From the NCBI GenBank assembly GCA_930367205.1, contig OV884015.1:75717341-75781340 (forward strand): a stretch of 64,000 nucleotides of DNA, in the 5' to 3' direction. Shown one piece after another: positions 35,425 to 45,136 of this stretch. The position numbers and the translations under genes are program-made. The notes under the pieces were generated by a model. The model was given only the letters and a program-made list of their open reading frames with translations. It was not told where the DNA came from and searched no databases. This stretch comes from Acanthosoma haemorrhoidale. Lineage: Eukaryota > Arthropoda > Insecta > Hemiptera > Acanthosomatidae. The stretch's first letter is position 1. Each line of letters starts with the position of its first letter.

Positions 35425-35841
35425 CAGTTTCTGCGCATGCGCTACTATTAACAACCACGTACAACTATCGCTCTCCAAATCAATACCGATAACTACCGTT
35501 ATAGACCCTTTTTCGTCTTTGGGATTGTGTCAACTGGCAACTTAAGTGAGGTGGCCACGAAGGAGCCCTCAATAAGTGAGTAGATCGCTAGTACATTGGT
35601 GTGAAGTGTAAATAATAGTGACATCGGAGAGAGTAGTCGGCCATCTTGACTGAGGCATCAGCCGTCGTTCACGATACATAGCCGTTCTGAGCCAGACCTG
35701 ATAGGTGGCTCAGAGCCAGACCTGATAGGTGGCTCAGAGCCAAGACCGGTGACTCGCCACTGGAATCCCACCGGCGCTACGTATTTTATTTATTTATTTT
35801 CTTTTTTTTTTTAACTAACAAAAATCTTAGCTAATGACAAA
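35425..35841 (+). promoter_or_regulatory. LINE-A 5' untranslated region / internal promoter
   Basis: It contains TGCGCATGCGC at 35432-35442, seven bases in, matching the NRF1/Ewg palindromic consensus, and a 24-bp unit (GAGCCAGACCTGATAGGTGG...) tandemly repeated at 35689-35712 and 35713-35736 with a partial third. Jockey-type elements must carry their promoter inside the transcript, so these are candidates for it. Confidence 0.6.
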
Positions 35842-37170
35842 ATGAGATTTTATCAGCAGATAATATCACAAAATAAAAAGAAAAGATCGAGGTCCTTAGG
35901 TCCAACTCCACCAACGTCGCCACTAAAGCGAAAACCCAGACGCTCAAATAGGAACATCCCTACAAACTCATCTGCTGCCAGCTCTATGGAAGATCTACCA
36001 CCACTTGCCAGCACTTCAAAAGAAGAAACTGTAGCAGAATCTCCATTCTTCACACCGAATAGCTTCGAGGTACTGAGAAATAGCCAACCTGACGACATGG
36101 AAGTTATTCAAACACCAACACAGCCCAAGCCGCCTGCTATATTCGTAAGGAATATTAGCAATTTCAAACTATTATGCTCACAAATGAGCAAAGTTGTAGG
36201 TACCGGAAAATATACGTGCCTCAATCGCTCTCGGGATACAAAAATTTCCCCAGACACTCCGGATACTTATCGAGCGATCATTAAGTATTTGGAAGAAACC
36301 AATGCAGACTTCCACACATACCAGTTGAAACAAGAACGATCGCTTCGAGTAGTGATAAGAAATCTGCACCCGACCACACCAGCTGATGAAATTGAAAACG
36401 AACTATCAGCTCTGGGGTTCAAAGTTCGGCAAATAACCAACGTTTTACGTGAGGACAGACAACAAAACGAATCCACCAAAACGGCATTACCGTTATTTTT
36501 TGTAGATCTCGAGCGGACACCTGGCGTGGAGAAAATTTATGAATTAACAACCCTGTATTACACAAGAATACAGGTCGAAAAACCTTACCCCAATAGAGAC
36601 ATCGTCCAATGCCATAATTGTCAGGCATATGGGCACACCAAATCGTATTGCCACCACCCTCCTAGGTGTGTAAAGTGTAGTGGGCAGCACAAAAGCGAAT
36701 TGTGCAAAAAGCCCCTAAAATCGCCTGCTGTATGCGTGCTCTGCCAGCAAGACCATCCGGCCAACTACAAGGGCTGTGAGGCCTATAGAATCCTCAAGTC
36801 CAGGAGCGAGCAACGTCGCCGCCCAGAAGAAGAGAAGCCAGTAACAGGTAGCTCAAGAAGCGCCCCCACCAGAAATTTGAGGCCTTCTGTCTCTTTTGCT
36901 GATGCCGTTCGGAACAGAGAGCAGTCACAGGCACTGCCCACTTCTCGTCCGCAAGTATCTCTTCCCCAGCATTCCGCTCATCCCGCCAACCAGCAAACCC
37001 AATCCCATCCTCAACCACACATCTCGCATATTCCTTCACCTCCAAGCTCTTCAGATCTCACTAGCCTATTAACATCATTCCTTACAGAATTCAGAACCCT
37101 AATTACCCCTCTCATTTCCCTTCTTACAAATCTTGTCTCCTACCTTATCCCCGTTAAACAAAATCCATAA
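35842..37170 (+). CDS. LINE-A ORF1: zinc-knuckle nucleic-acid-binding protein (Gag-like)
   Basis: 442 residues, ATG start to TAA at 37168-37170. Residues 1 to about 110 are Ser/Pro-rich and basic. Residues about 168-250 match the domain found before the zinc knuckles in Jockey ORF1 proteins (RVVIRNLHPTTPADEIENEL). Then come three zinc knuckles: Cys257-Cys260-His265-Cys270 (CX2CX4HX4C), Cys276-Cys279-His283-Cys288, and Cys298-Cys301-His305-Cys312. The C-terminal 120 residues are Pro/Ser/Gln-rich and end in a hydrophobic helix-like segment. It should coat the element RNA into ribonucleoprotein particles and carry it to the nucleus. The length is typical for the family. No break is visible. Confidence 0.95.
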   Translation: MRFYQQIISQNKKKRSRSLGPTPPTSPLKRKPRRSNRNIPTNSSAASSMEDLPPLASTSKEETVAESPFFTPNSFEVLRNSQPDDMEVIQTPTQPKPPAIFVRNISNFKLLCSQMSKVVGTGKYTCLNRSRDTKISPDTPDTYRAIIKYLEETNADFHTYQLKQERSLRVVIRNLHPTTPADEIENELSALGFKVRQITNVLREDRQQNESTKTALPLFFVDLERTPGVEKIYELTTLYYTRIQVEKPYPNRDIVQCHNCQAYGHTKSYCHHPPRCVKCSGQHKSELCKKPLKSPAVCVLCQQDHPANYKGCEAYRILKSRSEQRRRPEEEKPVTGSSRSAPTRNLRPSVSFADAVRNREQSQALPTSRPQVSLPQHSAHPANQQTQSHPQPHISHIPSPPSSSDLTSLLTSFLTEFRTLITPLISLLTNLVSYLIPVKQNP

Positions 37171-39861
37171 GTGGATCCTTCTGACTCCTTATCCATTCTC
37201 CTTTGGAATGCGAATGGTGTTCGCACCCACACTAACGAACTGACAGCACTACTCCATGACAAGAAGATCGACGTAGCTCTTATTACTGAAACAAGACTTA
37301 CGAGCAAACGACCATTTACCGTTCGACAGTACCAGACTTATCGTACTGATCACCCAGATGGAACAGCTCATGCAGGTACCGCTGTCATTGTCCATAACTC
37401 CATATCCCACCACATAGTTCCTTTGGTATCACATGATTTCCTTCAATCCACTGCAGTGTCAATCACCACCTTCACTTTTCCTCTTACACTTGCATCAACG
37501 TACTGCCCTCCCAATAAATCCATTTCCGACTCCCAATTCATCTCCTTTCTAGACTCCATCGGACATCGTTTCCTTGTGGGTGGGGACTTTAATGCGAAGC
37601 ACCAACACTGGGGGTCAAGATCCACAAATACACGAAGACGTGCTTTGCTGTCTGCACTCACACGGAAACATTGCTCCACTATCACTCCTGACACAGCCAC
37701 CTATTGGCCGTCAGATCCCAACCGAAATCCTGATCTCCTTGACTTCTTTTTTTACAATAGTTTAGGAACACTAAACTATTCACTCAAGCACCTCGATGAC
37801 CTTTCCTCCGATCATAGCCCTTTATTATTAACCATTTCCTTAAGACCAATTCACAAACTGCCTACTCCTTCATTTATTAGGGGCCCAGTTGACTGGGACC
37901 ACTTCCGTCATCTTCTTACAGAGTCCGTAAACCTCAAATTATCCCTGAAAACATCCCAAGACCTAGACGATGCAGTGCATTCTTTCACTACTCTGGTCCA
38001 GAGGTCGGCTTGGGAGGCATCGTCACCCCATCGTCACACAAAAATCCACAATCATAATCGTTTACCTCAGCATCTCAAAGATCTAATCCAATCCAAACGC
38101 CGCTCCAGAACAGTGTGGCAAAGATCCCGGCATCCTATTGATCGTTGCACGTACAATCAGTACTGCCAATTGGTAAAGCGGCGATTGGCATCCTTCCGTT
38201 CCGATTCTTTCAATTCCTACCTCTCCTCTCTGTCCACCAGGGATAACTCCTTGTGGAACGTAACCAAAAAAATCCTAAAGTATCAACCTGTTTCACACCC
38301 ACTCCGTCGTGATGATGGGTCCTGGGCGGCTTCGGATGGGGATAGGTCGGAGGAATTTGCTCTGCATCTTACCCATACTTTCACAGCTCACCTTTCTCAT
38401 CAAAGCCATACTCATAGCACAACTGTGGAAGATTTCCTCACTTCACCTATTCCTCTCTCTCTTCCACCAAAAGCCGTTAACCCCTCTGAGGTTAAATACC
38501 TTCTGAAAAACTTACCTTACCGAAAATCCCCTGGATATGATCTCCTTACTCCTCAAATTCTCAAACAACTTCCTCCTAAAGCCATAATCTTCCTAACCTA
38601 CATATATAATTGCATAATCCGAACGACGCACTTTCCTCTCCTCTGGAAACATTCCATTATTGTCCTATTCGCCAAACCCGGTAAACCACCTAATGACGCC
38701 TCATATTATCGTCCAATCAGCCTACTCCCTATCCTCTCAAAAATATTTGAGAAACTCCTACTAAAACGTCTACTTCCTATTGTTGAATCCAAAAACCTTT
38801 TTCCCACACACCAGTTTGGTTTCCGCCAACGACATTCCACTGCTCAACAAGGCCTTCGCGTTGTTGATCACATCTCCTCAGCCCTTGAAACCAAACAGTA
38901 TTGCACTGCTGCCTTTCTCGATATAGCTCAAGCTTTTGACAGGGTTTGGCACGCAGGTTTGCTCTACAAGCTCAAAAGATATTTACCACAGACCCTTTTC
39001 CTAATCCTACAGTCCTACCTTTCAAACCGCTTCTTCCAAGTCCGCTGTGGTTTAGAATACTCTAACTACTATCCCATAAGTGCAGGAGTTCCACAGGGCA
39101 GTGTCCTGGGCCCCATCCTCTATAACCTATACACCGCTGATGTCCCCTCTACTCCCAATACCTTCTTGGCCACATTTGCAGATGACACTGCAGTCTTGTC
39201 ATCCCATCCAGACCCCGACATAGCATCCCATAACCTTCAAAAACACCTTGACGAGATCGAGTATTGGTGCAATCAATGGCGGATCAAAGTTAACGAAGCA
39301 AAATGCTCCCACATTACCTTCACCCTTTGTCGCAAGTCTGGTCCACTAGTATTTTTCAATTCGATTCCTCTCCCCGTGTCTGAGACAGTAAGGTATTTAG
39401 GCTTCCATCTCGACAAAAGACTTACATGGAACCCACACACGAGGCTAAAAAGACAAGAACTAAACAGACGCTTTGGACTACTGTACAGACTACTTCGAAG
39501 GACATCCCATCTCTCAATAGAAAATAAACTACTTATTTACAAAATTATACTTAAGCCAATCTGGACATACGGAATAGAGCTATGGGGGACAGCAAAAAAG
39601 TCGAACATCAAGCGCATCCAATCCTTTCAATCAAAAGTCCTGAGAACAATAGTAAATGCCCCTTATTATGTCAGCAATAAAACCCTTCATAACGACCTTA
39701 ATATACCCTACATTCTAGAACTCATCCCTTCCAAGTTTACGAAATTCCACAGTAGCCTTTCCAACCACCCTAATCCTGTAGCACAGTCAATGCACTGCGC
39801 CACTCATCCCTATAATCCTCCTCGGAGACTGAAACGGCAGTGGCCTCGTGACCTGCTATAA
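37171..39861 (+). CDS. LINE-A ORF2: apurinic-like endonuclease and reverse transcriptase
   Basis: 896 residues if read from the GTG directly after the ORF1 stop. The endonuclease has Asn13 (LLWNANG), Glu40 (ITETRL), Asp139/Asn141 (GGDFNA) and Asp214-His215 (SSDHSP), all catalytic positions of EEP nucleases. The reverse transcriptase has YRPISLLP, motif A FLDIAQAFD (Asp584), motif B SAGVPQGSVLGP and motif C FADDTA (669-674). A C-terminal thumb follows, with no RNase H, as in Jockey. It nicks target DNA and copies the element RNA there. The normal Jockey junction is expected to be a stop-start overlap; here it is TAAGTG, so initiation would need GTG, a later ATG, or reinitiation. Otherwise intact. 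Confidence 0.95.
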   Translation: MDPSDSLSILLWNANGVRTHTNELTALLHDKKIDVALITETRLTSKRPFTVRQYQTYRTDHPDGTAHAGTAVIVHNSISHHIVPLVSHDFLQSTAVSITTFTFPLTLASTYCPPNKSISDSQFISFLDSIGHRFLVGGDFNAKHQHWGSRSTNTRRRALLSALTRKHCSTITPDTATYWPSDPNRNPDLLDFFFYNSLGTLNYSLKHLDDLSSDHSPLLLTISLRPIHKLPTPSFIRGPVDWDHFRHLLTESVNLKLSLKTSQDLDDAVHSFTTLVQRSAWEASSPHRHTKIHNHNRLPQHLKDLIQSKRRSRTVWQRSRHPIDRCTYNQYCQLVKRRLASFRSDSFNSYLSSLSTRDNSLWNVTKKILKYQPVSHPLRRDDGSWAASDGDRSEEFALHLTHTFTAHLSHQSHTHSTTVEDFLTSPIPLSLPPKAVNPSEVKYLLKNLPYRKSPGYDLLTPQILKQLPPKAIIFLTYIYNCIIRTTHFPLLWKHSIIVLFAKPGKPPNDASYYRPISLLPILSKIFEKLLLKRLLPIVESKNLFPTHQFGFRQRHSTAQQGLRVVDHISSALETKQYCTAAFLDIAQAFDRVWHAGLLYKLKRYLPQTLFLILQSYLSNRFFQVRCGLEYSNYYPISAGVPQGSVLGPILYNLYTADVPSTPNTFLATFADDTAVLSSHPDPDIASHNLQKHLDEIEYWCNQWRIKVNEAKCSHITFTLCRKSGPLVFFNSIPLPVSETVRYLGFHLDKRLTWNPHTRLKRQELNRRFGLLYRLLRRTSHLSIENKLLIYKIILKPIWTYGIELWGTAKKSNIKRIQSFQSKVLRTIVNAPYYVSNKTLHNDLNIPYILELIPSKFTKFHSSLSNHPNPVAQSMHCATHPYNPPRRLKRQWPRDLL

Positions 39862-40219
39862 ACGCGTGACAGTGGGAGTCCTGGCAATGGCCAGTCTCTC
39901 CAATCATGTCCTGAGCGTCTGTGGCTCTCGCGCTCTTGGTCAGCCTCCACTGGCTAGTATCCAGTGACGCGGCTGACGGAGGAGCGTGGGGGACTTCCCA
40001 AGACTCCGCTTTCTCTTTGCGGTGGATTTGGGGGGTCGCTGGGCTGTCTGTAAATATTGTATGAATGAGCGAGTGAATGATGAACTGTAAATATTGTATG
40101 AATGAGCGAGTGAATGATGAACTGTAAATATTGTATGAATGAGAGCATATATCTTAATTACTTATTGCCTTATAAAAGGCAGATTGTAATTATTGCACAA
40201 TAAAGGAATTAACAGCTAT
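39862..40219 (+). repeat. LINE-A 3' untranslated region with 37-bp tandem repeats
   Basis: A 37-bp unit (CTGTAAATATTGTATGAATG...) lies at 40048-40084 and 40085-40121, with a partial third to about 40145. The end, ...TTGCACAATAAAGG, is shared with copies A, C and D, while the last 14 bases are unique. This region is probably recognised by the element's reverse transcriptase. Confidence 0.85.
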
Positions 40220-40234
40220 ATTACATTAGTAAAT

Positions 40235-41403
40235 AATATACTTTAACAGTATTGCACTATATACCCTCTAAAACATTCTGAATACTGCATGATAAATCAT
40301 TAGTAAAATGATACTTAGTGATTTATAAAAGTATTTGTAAAGCTTGAAATGGCATAAATGTTAGTTGCAATCATGTTTTTAGAAGAGATTTTTACAAGGT
40401 TTAATTTTTTGTTTGGTGATTATATTTTTTAACATTGTTCAGTCCCTAATAAGATTTTTTAAACAATTTAAAATATTACTATTATTATTATCATCATCGT
40501 CCAGTTAAACAAATGATAGCTGGAGGAATAGTTTGTTTACGTGGAAGGAATAAAGAGTACAAGCGCATTGTTATATTATCGCTTAGATCGATTCCGAGTT
40601 AGTGAGTCCACGGCTAGTTGTTGCCAACGGCGGGTTTTCCGGGTGCTATCGTCAAAGAAAACCTCTCGACATTCTGAATTCATTTACAGCATGGATTCCA
40701 CAACCCAGCCGGCCAACCGTTCAGAACGTAAAGATTCGACCTCATTTATTGACGGTCAAGGGACCCAGACCTCACTTAAGTTGGTAAAACCCACACAATT
40801 TTACTAGTGGACTAAAGTGATTTATAAATTAATGCTCCACCCCCCCTTTGGATAATTATGTTAGTAATTTTTTTTAAGTTAAGGTATTGATGCAATTGAG
40901 AAGTGTATTTAGTGATAACGTCAAAGGTTTTATTAATTTTATTTCATGTTTTGGTTTAAGTCATTTTACAGTGAGCCATAGGGACGAAAAATGACTATCT
41001 TTTATTTAATATGACACAGAGAAAAATTAACATGTTTATTTCCTTTATTAATTTTATACGAACCTGTCTTAAGTGTGCACCAATAAAATTCGGTAAGATT
41101 GAGTTATTTTTTTTCTTCTGGTTTTCTCGTTCCTTTTTAACTAGACCATAATAATATTTTTGTGGGATTAAATAAATTTATATAAATTAATATTGGTCGA
41201 CCTAATAAAGAAAAGGAAGGACGAATCAGCCCTTATCAGGTAAGAAGGTTTGCGGTTCAGAAAAATACCGCCACTTCCCAACACATTAAAATTGTTTTCT
41301 TAGCTGTGAAGAAACTGTTGACACTAATTTTTACTCATTTGACTGTCATTTTTACAATATTCTTCTTCGGATTAACAATCGAAAATTCACCTGTGTCAAT
41401 CTA
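40235..41403. other. No confirmed gene; one candidate short ORF
   Basis: The block 40530-40800 is more GC-rich, with an 88-codon frame (40541-40807) in which an internal ATG at about 40692 starts a hydrophilic MDSTTQPANRSERKDSTSF segment, followed by a donor-like TTGGTAAAA near 40780. It could be a first exon or a retroelement leader, but no homology was recognised. The rest is AT-rich. Confidence 0.35.
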
Positions 41404-41685
41404 AAAATATCTTTTATTAACAAATATAGACGTTCGACTTATTAAGGCATTAAGGCATCTCAGGACTACAACTCAGGCAAAAACATAAATTCACATACAT
41501 AGAAAATAACATATAAAACAATAATACATAATAAGATTGGCAACACTCCAAAGAGTAAAACCAAAGTTGGACTATTGCCAATTTTATTATTTTAAGTGTT
41601 CTGTATTTAATTGTTTTATATGTATGTAAATTTATGTTTTGCCTGAATCTTGGCGAAACTGATGATAAATAATAAAAGATATTTT
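41404..41685. mobile_element. Fold-back MITE-like element
   Basis: The outer ends AAAATATCTTTTATTA (41404-41419) and its reverse complement (41670-41685) bound a larger imperfect inverted repeat. Inner arms of about 70 bp (41473-41543 and 41575-41648) share CAGGCAAAACATAAATT, ACATACAT and ATTGGCAA in mirrored order, with a loop of about 30 bp. No coding sequence. Target duplication not clear. The superfamily cannot be assigned. Confidence 0.7.
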
Positions 41686-42531
41686 GGGAGGAACTTCAAG
41701 ATTTTTTGAAAAGCTAATTTTTCACAAAACTTACATGTAACTTTTACTTTATACTTATCCATATTCTGATGAGGGGTTGACTAAATCCGATAAAACCCAA
41801 AATAGAAACATGAACTTACTAATATTATAAACAGTAGAACTAGAAATCGCGCCTTACGTACTTGCCTTAGTTACTCTCTAACGCATGCATCTCTTGCGCC
41901 TCTCTCCAGCCACCTCTTCCTGATTTATGGTTAAGGTATATTATCCTGTAAGAGAGAATAGGAGTATAGCCAACTTAAATACGATCATTTTTATTTTTGG
42001 GAGATTTTCTTTTCCTTTAAAAATTTGGAGTTGGTTCCATTGAAAAGGTTTGCTAGCCTTGTATACACCTTCCTACCCGTTCCATCTATCACCATTCGTT
42101 AAAATGTTTTCTTGTAATAAATTGATGAATGAAAATTATGCCTGAATGGGAAAAACGTTGAATGTAAGAGATGTTATGTCAAAAAAAAAGATAAATTAAA
42201 GAGACTTGATGATACGAGGTAATTAAATGTAAACATTTAATAAGTATTTAAGATGATATTGTGGAATCAGTAACTAAGGGGTCCTAAGTACGTCCTTTCA
42301 TGACTTAATACATTACATTTTGTTTAATAATTGACGAAAAACGACGTGGTAAAAATAAAAAAATATTTCTTATTATGAAAAAAAAATGACGAGGCAAGTG
42401 ATCCAAAATTCGAATAGTATTTTAAGTACCCAAATAGGTTCTGTAAATGGTAGTGCACTGTAAATTATGCATTATGTGTGCCAGCTGCCTATTATAAATG
42501 TTAAAATACAGAAGGCCTATATAGGGTGGCA
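41686..42531. other. AT-rich stretch, no gene recognised
   Basis: No assignable feature. Confidence 0.5.
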
Positions 42532-42760
42532 GTTTTCCAGGGACAGATAGGAGGAATGGGCGTGCTGGGACCACTAGGCAGGCGACACCTCCAGCCCCCC
42601 TCTGCCGACCTAAATTCGACCAGGCCTAACTAATTTAATCCTAGCCGAAAGCAGTGGGGGGTTGGTTATGAGGGCCGGGCTAACCCAATCCGGTCTGGGC
42701 TACTTAGCCTCCTGTAATTCCGTGTCATCGCTTCTTTGTACACAGCCTCTCAAACCACAG
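42532..42760. other. GC-rich block, possible LINE untranslated region
   Basis: A patch rich in GGCC and CCCC-type runs, lying just before decayed LINE coding pieces. Probably part of a retroelement, but no match is recognised. Confidence 0.3.
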
Positions 42761-42823
42761 GATCTGGGTATTTTTTTGTTATATTCATCGAGACAATTTT
42801 AAGACGCAATCTCGCCGGAAATT

Positions 42824-42950
42824 TTAGATTGGAGGTCTTTGATATACTGAGGATATTTTTCGTGGATTTTCTGATACTTCCCGAGCCGATCGCTGGATTA
42901 AAGAGGCATAAGAATGCAATGTATCATCTAGGTTATATGACAAGTTGGGT
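42824..42950 (-). pseudogene. LINE ORF2 middle fragment, minus strand
   Basis: The minus-strand frame gives ISPNLSYNLDDTLHSYASLIQRSAREVS. This parallels LINE-A ORF2 (QDLDDAVHSFTTLVQRSAWEAS, residues about 266-287), the linker after the endonuclease. Similarity is moderate, so it belongs to a related Jockey-like family. Only about 40 codons remain. Confidence 0.55.
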
Positions 42951-42955
42951 GAAAT

Positions 42956-43310
42956 TAGCACATGGGAAAGTGTTGCTTCGTCCCAAAGTGATGATATATA
43001 AATATGTCCTCCGTCCATCTCTGCTGTACGATGCCCCGCTATTTTCCCACTTAACCGACAATACAGCTAAATGTCTCTAGCAATTTCTGAATCGGATCAT
43101 GAGAAAAGCGTTCAGACATACCTCTCTCGACAGGTTAAAGAACGCTGACCTGAATCTGTTGATTGGTGTGCCGTAGGTGGTTGAGTTCATTCACCGGAGA
43201 CAAATCAAGTTGTTTTACTTGTTGAAGCACCTAACAAACCCAGTCTTTAACACTATGACCCCACCACCATTCCCGCATCGATGACTACAGACTGTCCGGG
43301 AAAATTAGGT
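42956..43310 (+). pseudogene. LINE-B-like ORF2 C-terminus, plus strand
   Basis: Plus-strand translation: VMIYKYVLRPSLLYDAPLFSHLTDNTAKCL, stop, QFLNRIMRKAFRHTSLDRLKNADLNLLIGVP, stop, VVEFIHRRQIKLFYLLKHLTNPVF. It follows the RT thumb to C-terminal part of the piece at 56519-56900 (minus), so it is LINE-B or a relative. Two in-frame stops make it dead. It points the opposite way to the fragment just upstream. Confidence 0.65.
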
Positions 43311-45015
43311 AAGGGTTTTGTTCGTTAGATTTAAGTTTTTATGATTCATAAGAAGGAACCCCATAACTTTTAATAGATGTATAGACAATGAATGTACATT
43401 ATACCTTTGTAATAACAAATCACTGTGTAAACTTGTATATAATGTTGCCAAGCTAGAGGACATATAATATTGACCTAATAGCTTCTATATTAAATTCCAT
43501 AATTTTCATTAACAAGGGGATATGAGAAAAAAGGCGTGTTATTACCTAAAACTGAATCTACGGAATGAATAAATCAAAGCTAAGGTAATTAATGATACAT
43601 TTAGATGTATGACACTGTATTTAAAAGTGTTTATAATTATAATTTATGATTTAGAGAACAGTAGTAAAAACATTGATTCACCGGTCTTCCAGCATCAATA
43701 TGTTTCGTTAGACGTTTTTGTAATCACAATGTTTCAATACAGATTTTATAACATCGATTATAAAAGAGTCAATGGTTGGTTTGTTGCTACAGTACTCCGA
43801 GTGTCGAACAGCTGTTCAATTCTGTATGAGCTACAAAAGTATCAGTATCGCTTGTACCATGGATAGCATATAGAATTATAGTATCTACCCATGCTTTGTG
43901 CCAAATAGGTGACAGACAGCTAGATTTGTTTATATTACTGTAATTATTTCAGAAATGAGAATTTGAAGTATGATAGTAAGAATTCTATTTAGCTGAAGCT
44001 GATCTTTTTTTTTAAATTGGAGGTAGCCGTATTAAACGAAAGGAGATTCAGGGAGTTGTCCTTTCAGAAGGAAGAAGAAATGCTTAATATATTCTTAAAA
44101 ATACGTTGAAACTTACAGTTTTGACTATCTCAGCGTACAATCCTTTAACATTTTCATTTTTTCCGATAATGTAGTATAACTGCAATTTTCCAGCCATACG
44201 TGGGAGCCCCTAACCATTAAAATTCGAAATAAAAAAATAATCTAAAATCGACTATTTTAGCCTCGGCAATTGGGATGGCATATTTTGAAGAGGGCCAATC
44301 TTTGCACCTACTATCGTTCTCTGGTATCAGGTTCTTACTCAAAGCTGCCATGTACCCTGACCCGAATGGCTGTAGCAGAGCTGCAACATAAGTAAGAAAG
44401 CGCTTAGAGGGAACCGGGACTAGGAGAGAAGGCACTAGATAAAGACCAGCCTGACCGTGACAGATAATTGCTCCCTAACCCTGCTATCCACCTGGCCGGA
44501 GTTTTAATGCACCTTCTGTCGCTAACTTATCTCTCTATTATCAGCCTTCTTTTCTTACCGTTAATACATTTTTTCCTGATTTTTTTCTATTTTTGTAACA
44601 TCAAATTTACTTTTTCGCTGATACCTTATCGCGTTTTTGTTATTCCCCCCCAGTCAGGTTCTCCCTTTAAGAAGAATCTTTTAGCTTAGTGATATTTTGA
44701 AACAAGGAAAAATTTCATCCTTCATCTATATTTGAAAACGAATATAGCAGAAAAAATCTATAGCGTAACACCTCATGAATAGGTAAGGCCAACCAAAGGT
44801 AATTCGTAGGTGTACTATAAGATATTATTGTGATAAACAGCCGGATGCTACCTCTCAACTTTATATTTGTCATCAGCCTCAATATTTTTTTTATTCAAGT
44901 AGCTACTCATTTCTCCTCAAGAGGACGGAGTTGAGTCCAACTAGGGTGAGCTTGAGGAATCGACTCCTGGTCTCCACAGTTAGAAGGAGGCATACCAAAG
45001 TTACAGATTGGCCGG
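43311..45015. other. AT-rich stretch, no gene recognised
   Basis: The frame 43609-43866 (85 codons) and the GC-richer patch at 44330-44520 show no recognisable domain or repeat family. Confidence 0.5.
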
Positions 45016-45016
45016 T

Positions 45017-45136
45017 ACGGGTGGTCTGAAAAGTTTCCGACCTAACAAAGCTTTTATTTTCGATTTTATTTCACTAGCTTTTATTTATTTTATTATCATC
45101 TTCATGTTGAGGTCGGAAAATTTTCAGACCACCTGT
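45017..45136. mobile_element. Short MITE with 27-bp inverted repeats
   Basis: The left end GGTGGTCTGAAAAGTTTCCG (from 45020) is mirrored by the right end ending in CAGACCACC at about 45134. The 27-bp arms (45017-45043 and 45110-45136) differ at two positions and enclose only 66 bp of AT-rich sequence. A TA-rich context and this terminus suggest a Tc1/mariner-type MITE, but the family is not named. Confidence 0.8.

Larger units (their letters stand above)
35425..40219 (+). mobile_element. LINE-A: full-length Jockey-clade non-LTR retrotransposon
   Basis: A 4795-bp insertion with a 417-bp 5' untranslated region, two consecutive ORFs (ORF1 35842-37170, ORF2 37171-39861) and a 358-bp 3' region. 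It is flanked by a perfect 15-bp target duplication, which fixes both ends. It starts CAGTTTC, and an initiator-like first base is usual for Jockey elements with internal promoters. The 3' end has AATAAA at about 40199-40204 and no poly(A), only a short AT-rich tail. Both ORFs are open, so this is a young, possibly mobile copy and the best reference for the five shorter copies in the window. The GTG at the start of ORF2 is the only obvious defect. Confidence 0.96.

Noticed and set aside
44930..45000. Weak similarity between 44931-44990 and 59995-60050 (GAGCTTRAGGAATC)
   Set aside because: Only about 15 bases match convincingly; too short to call a shared repeat.
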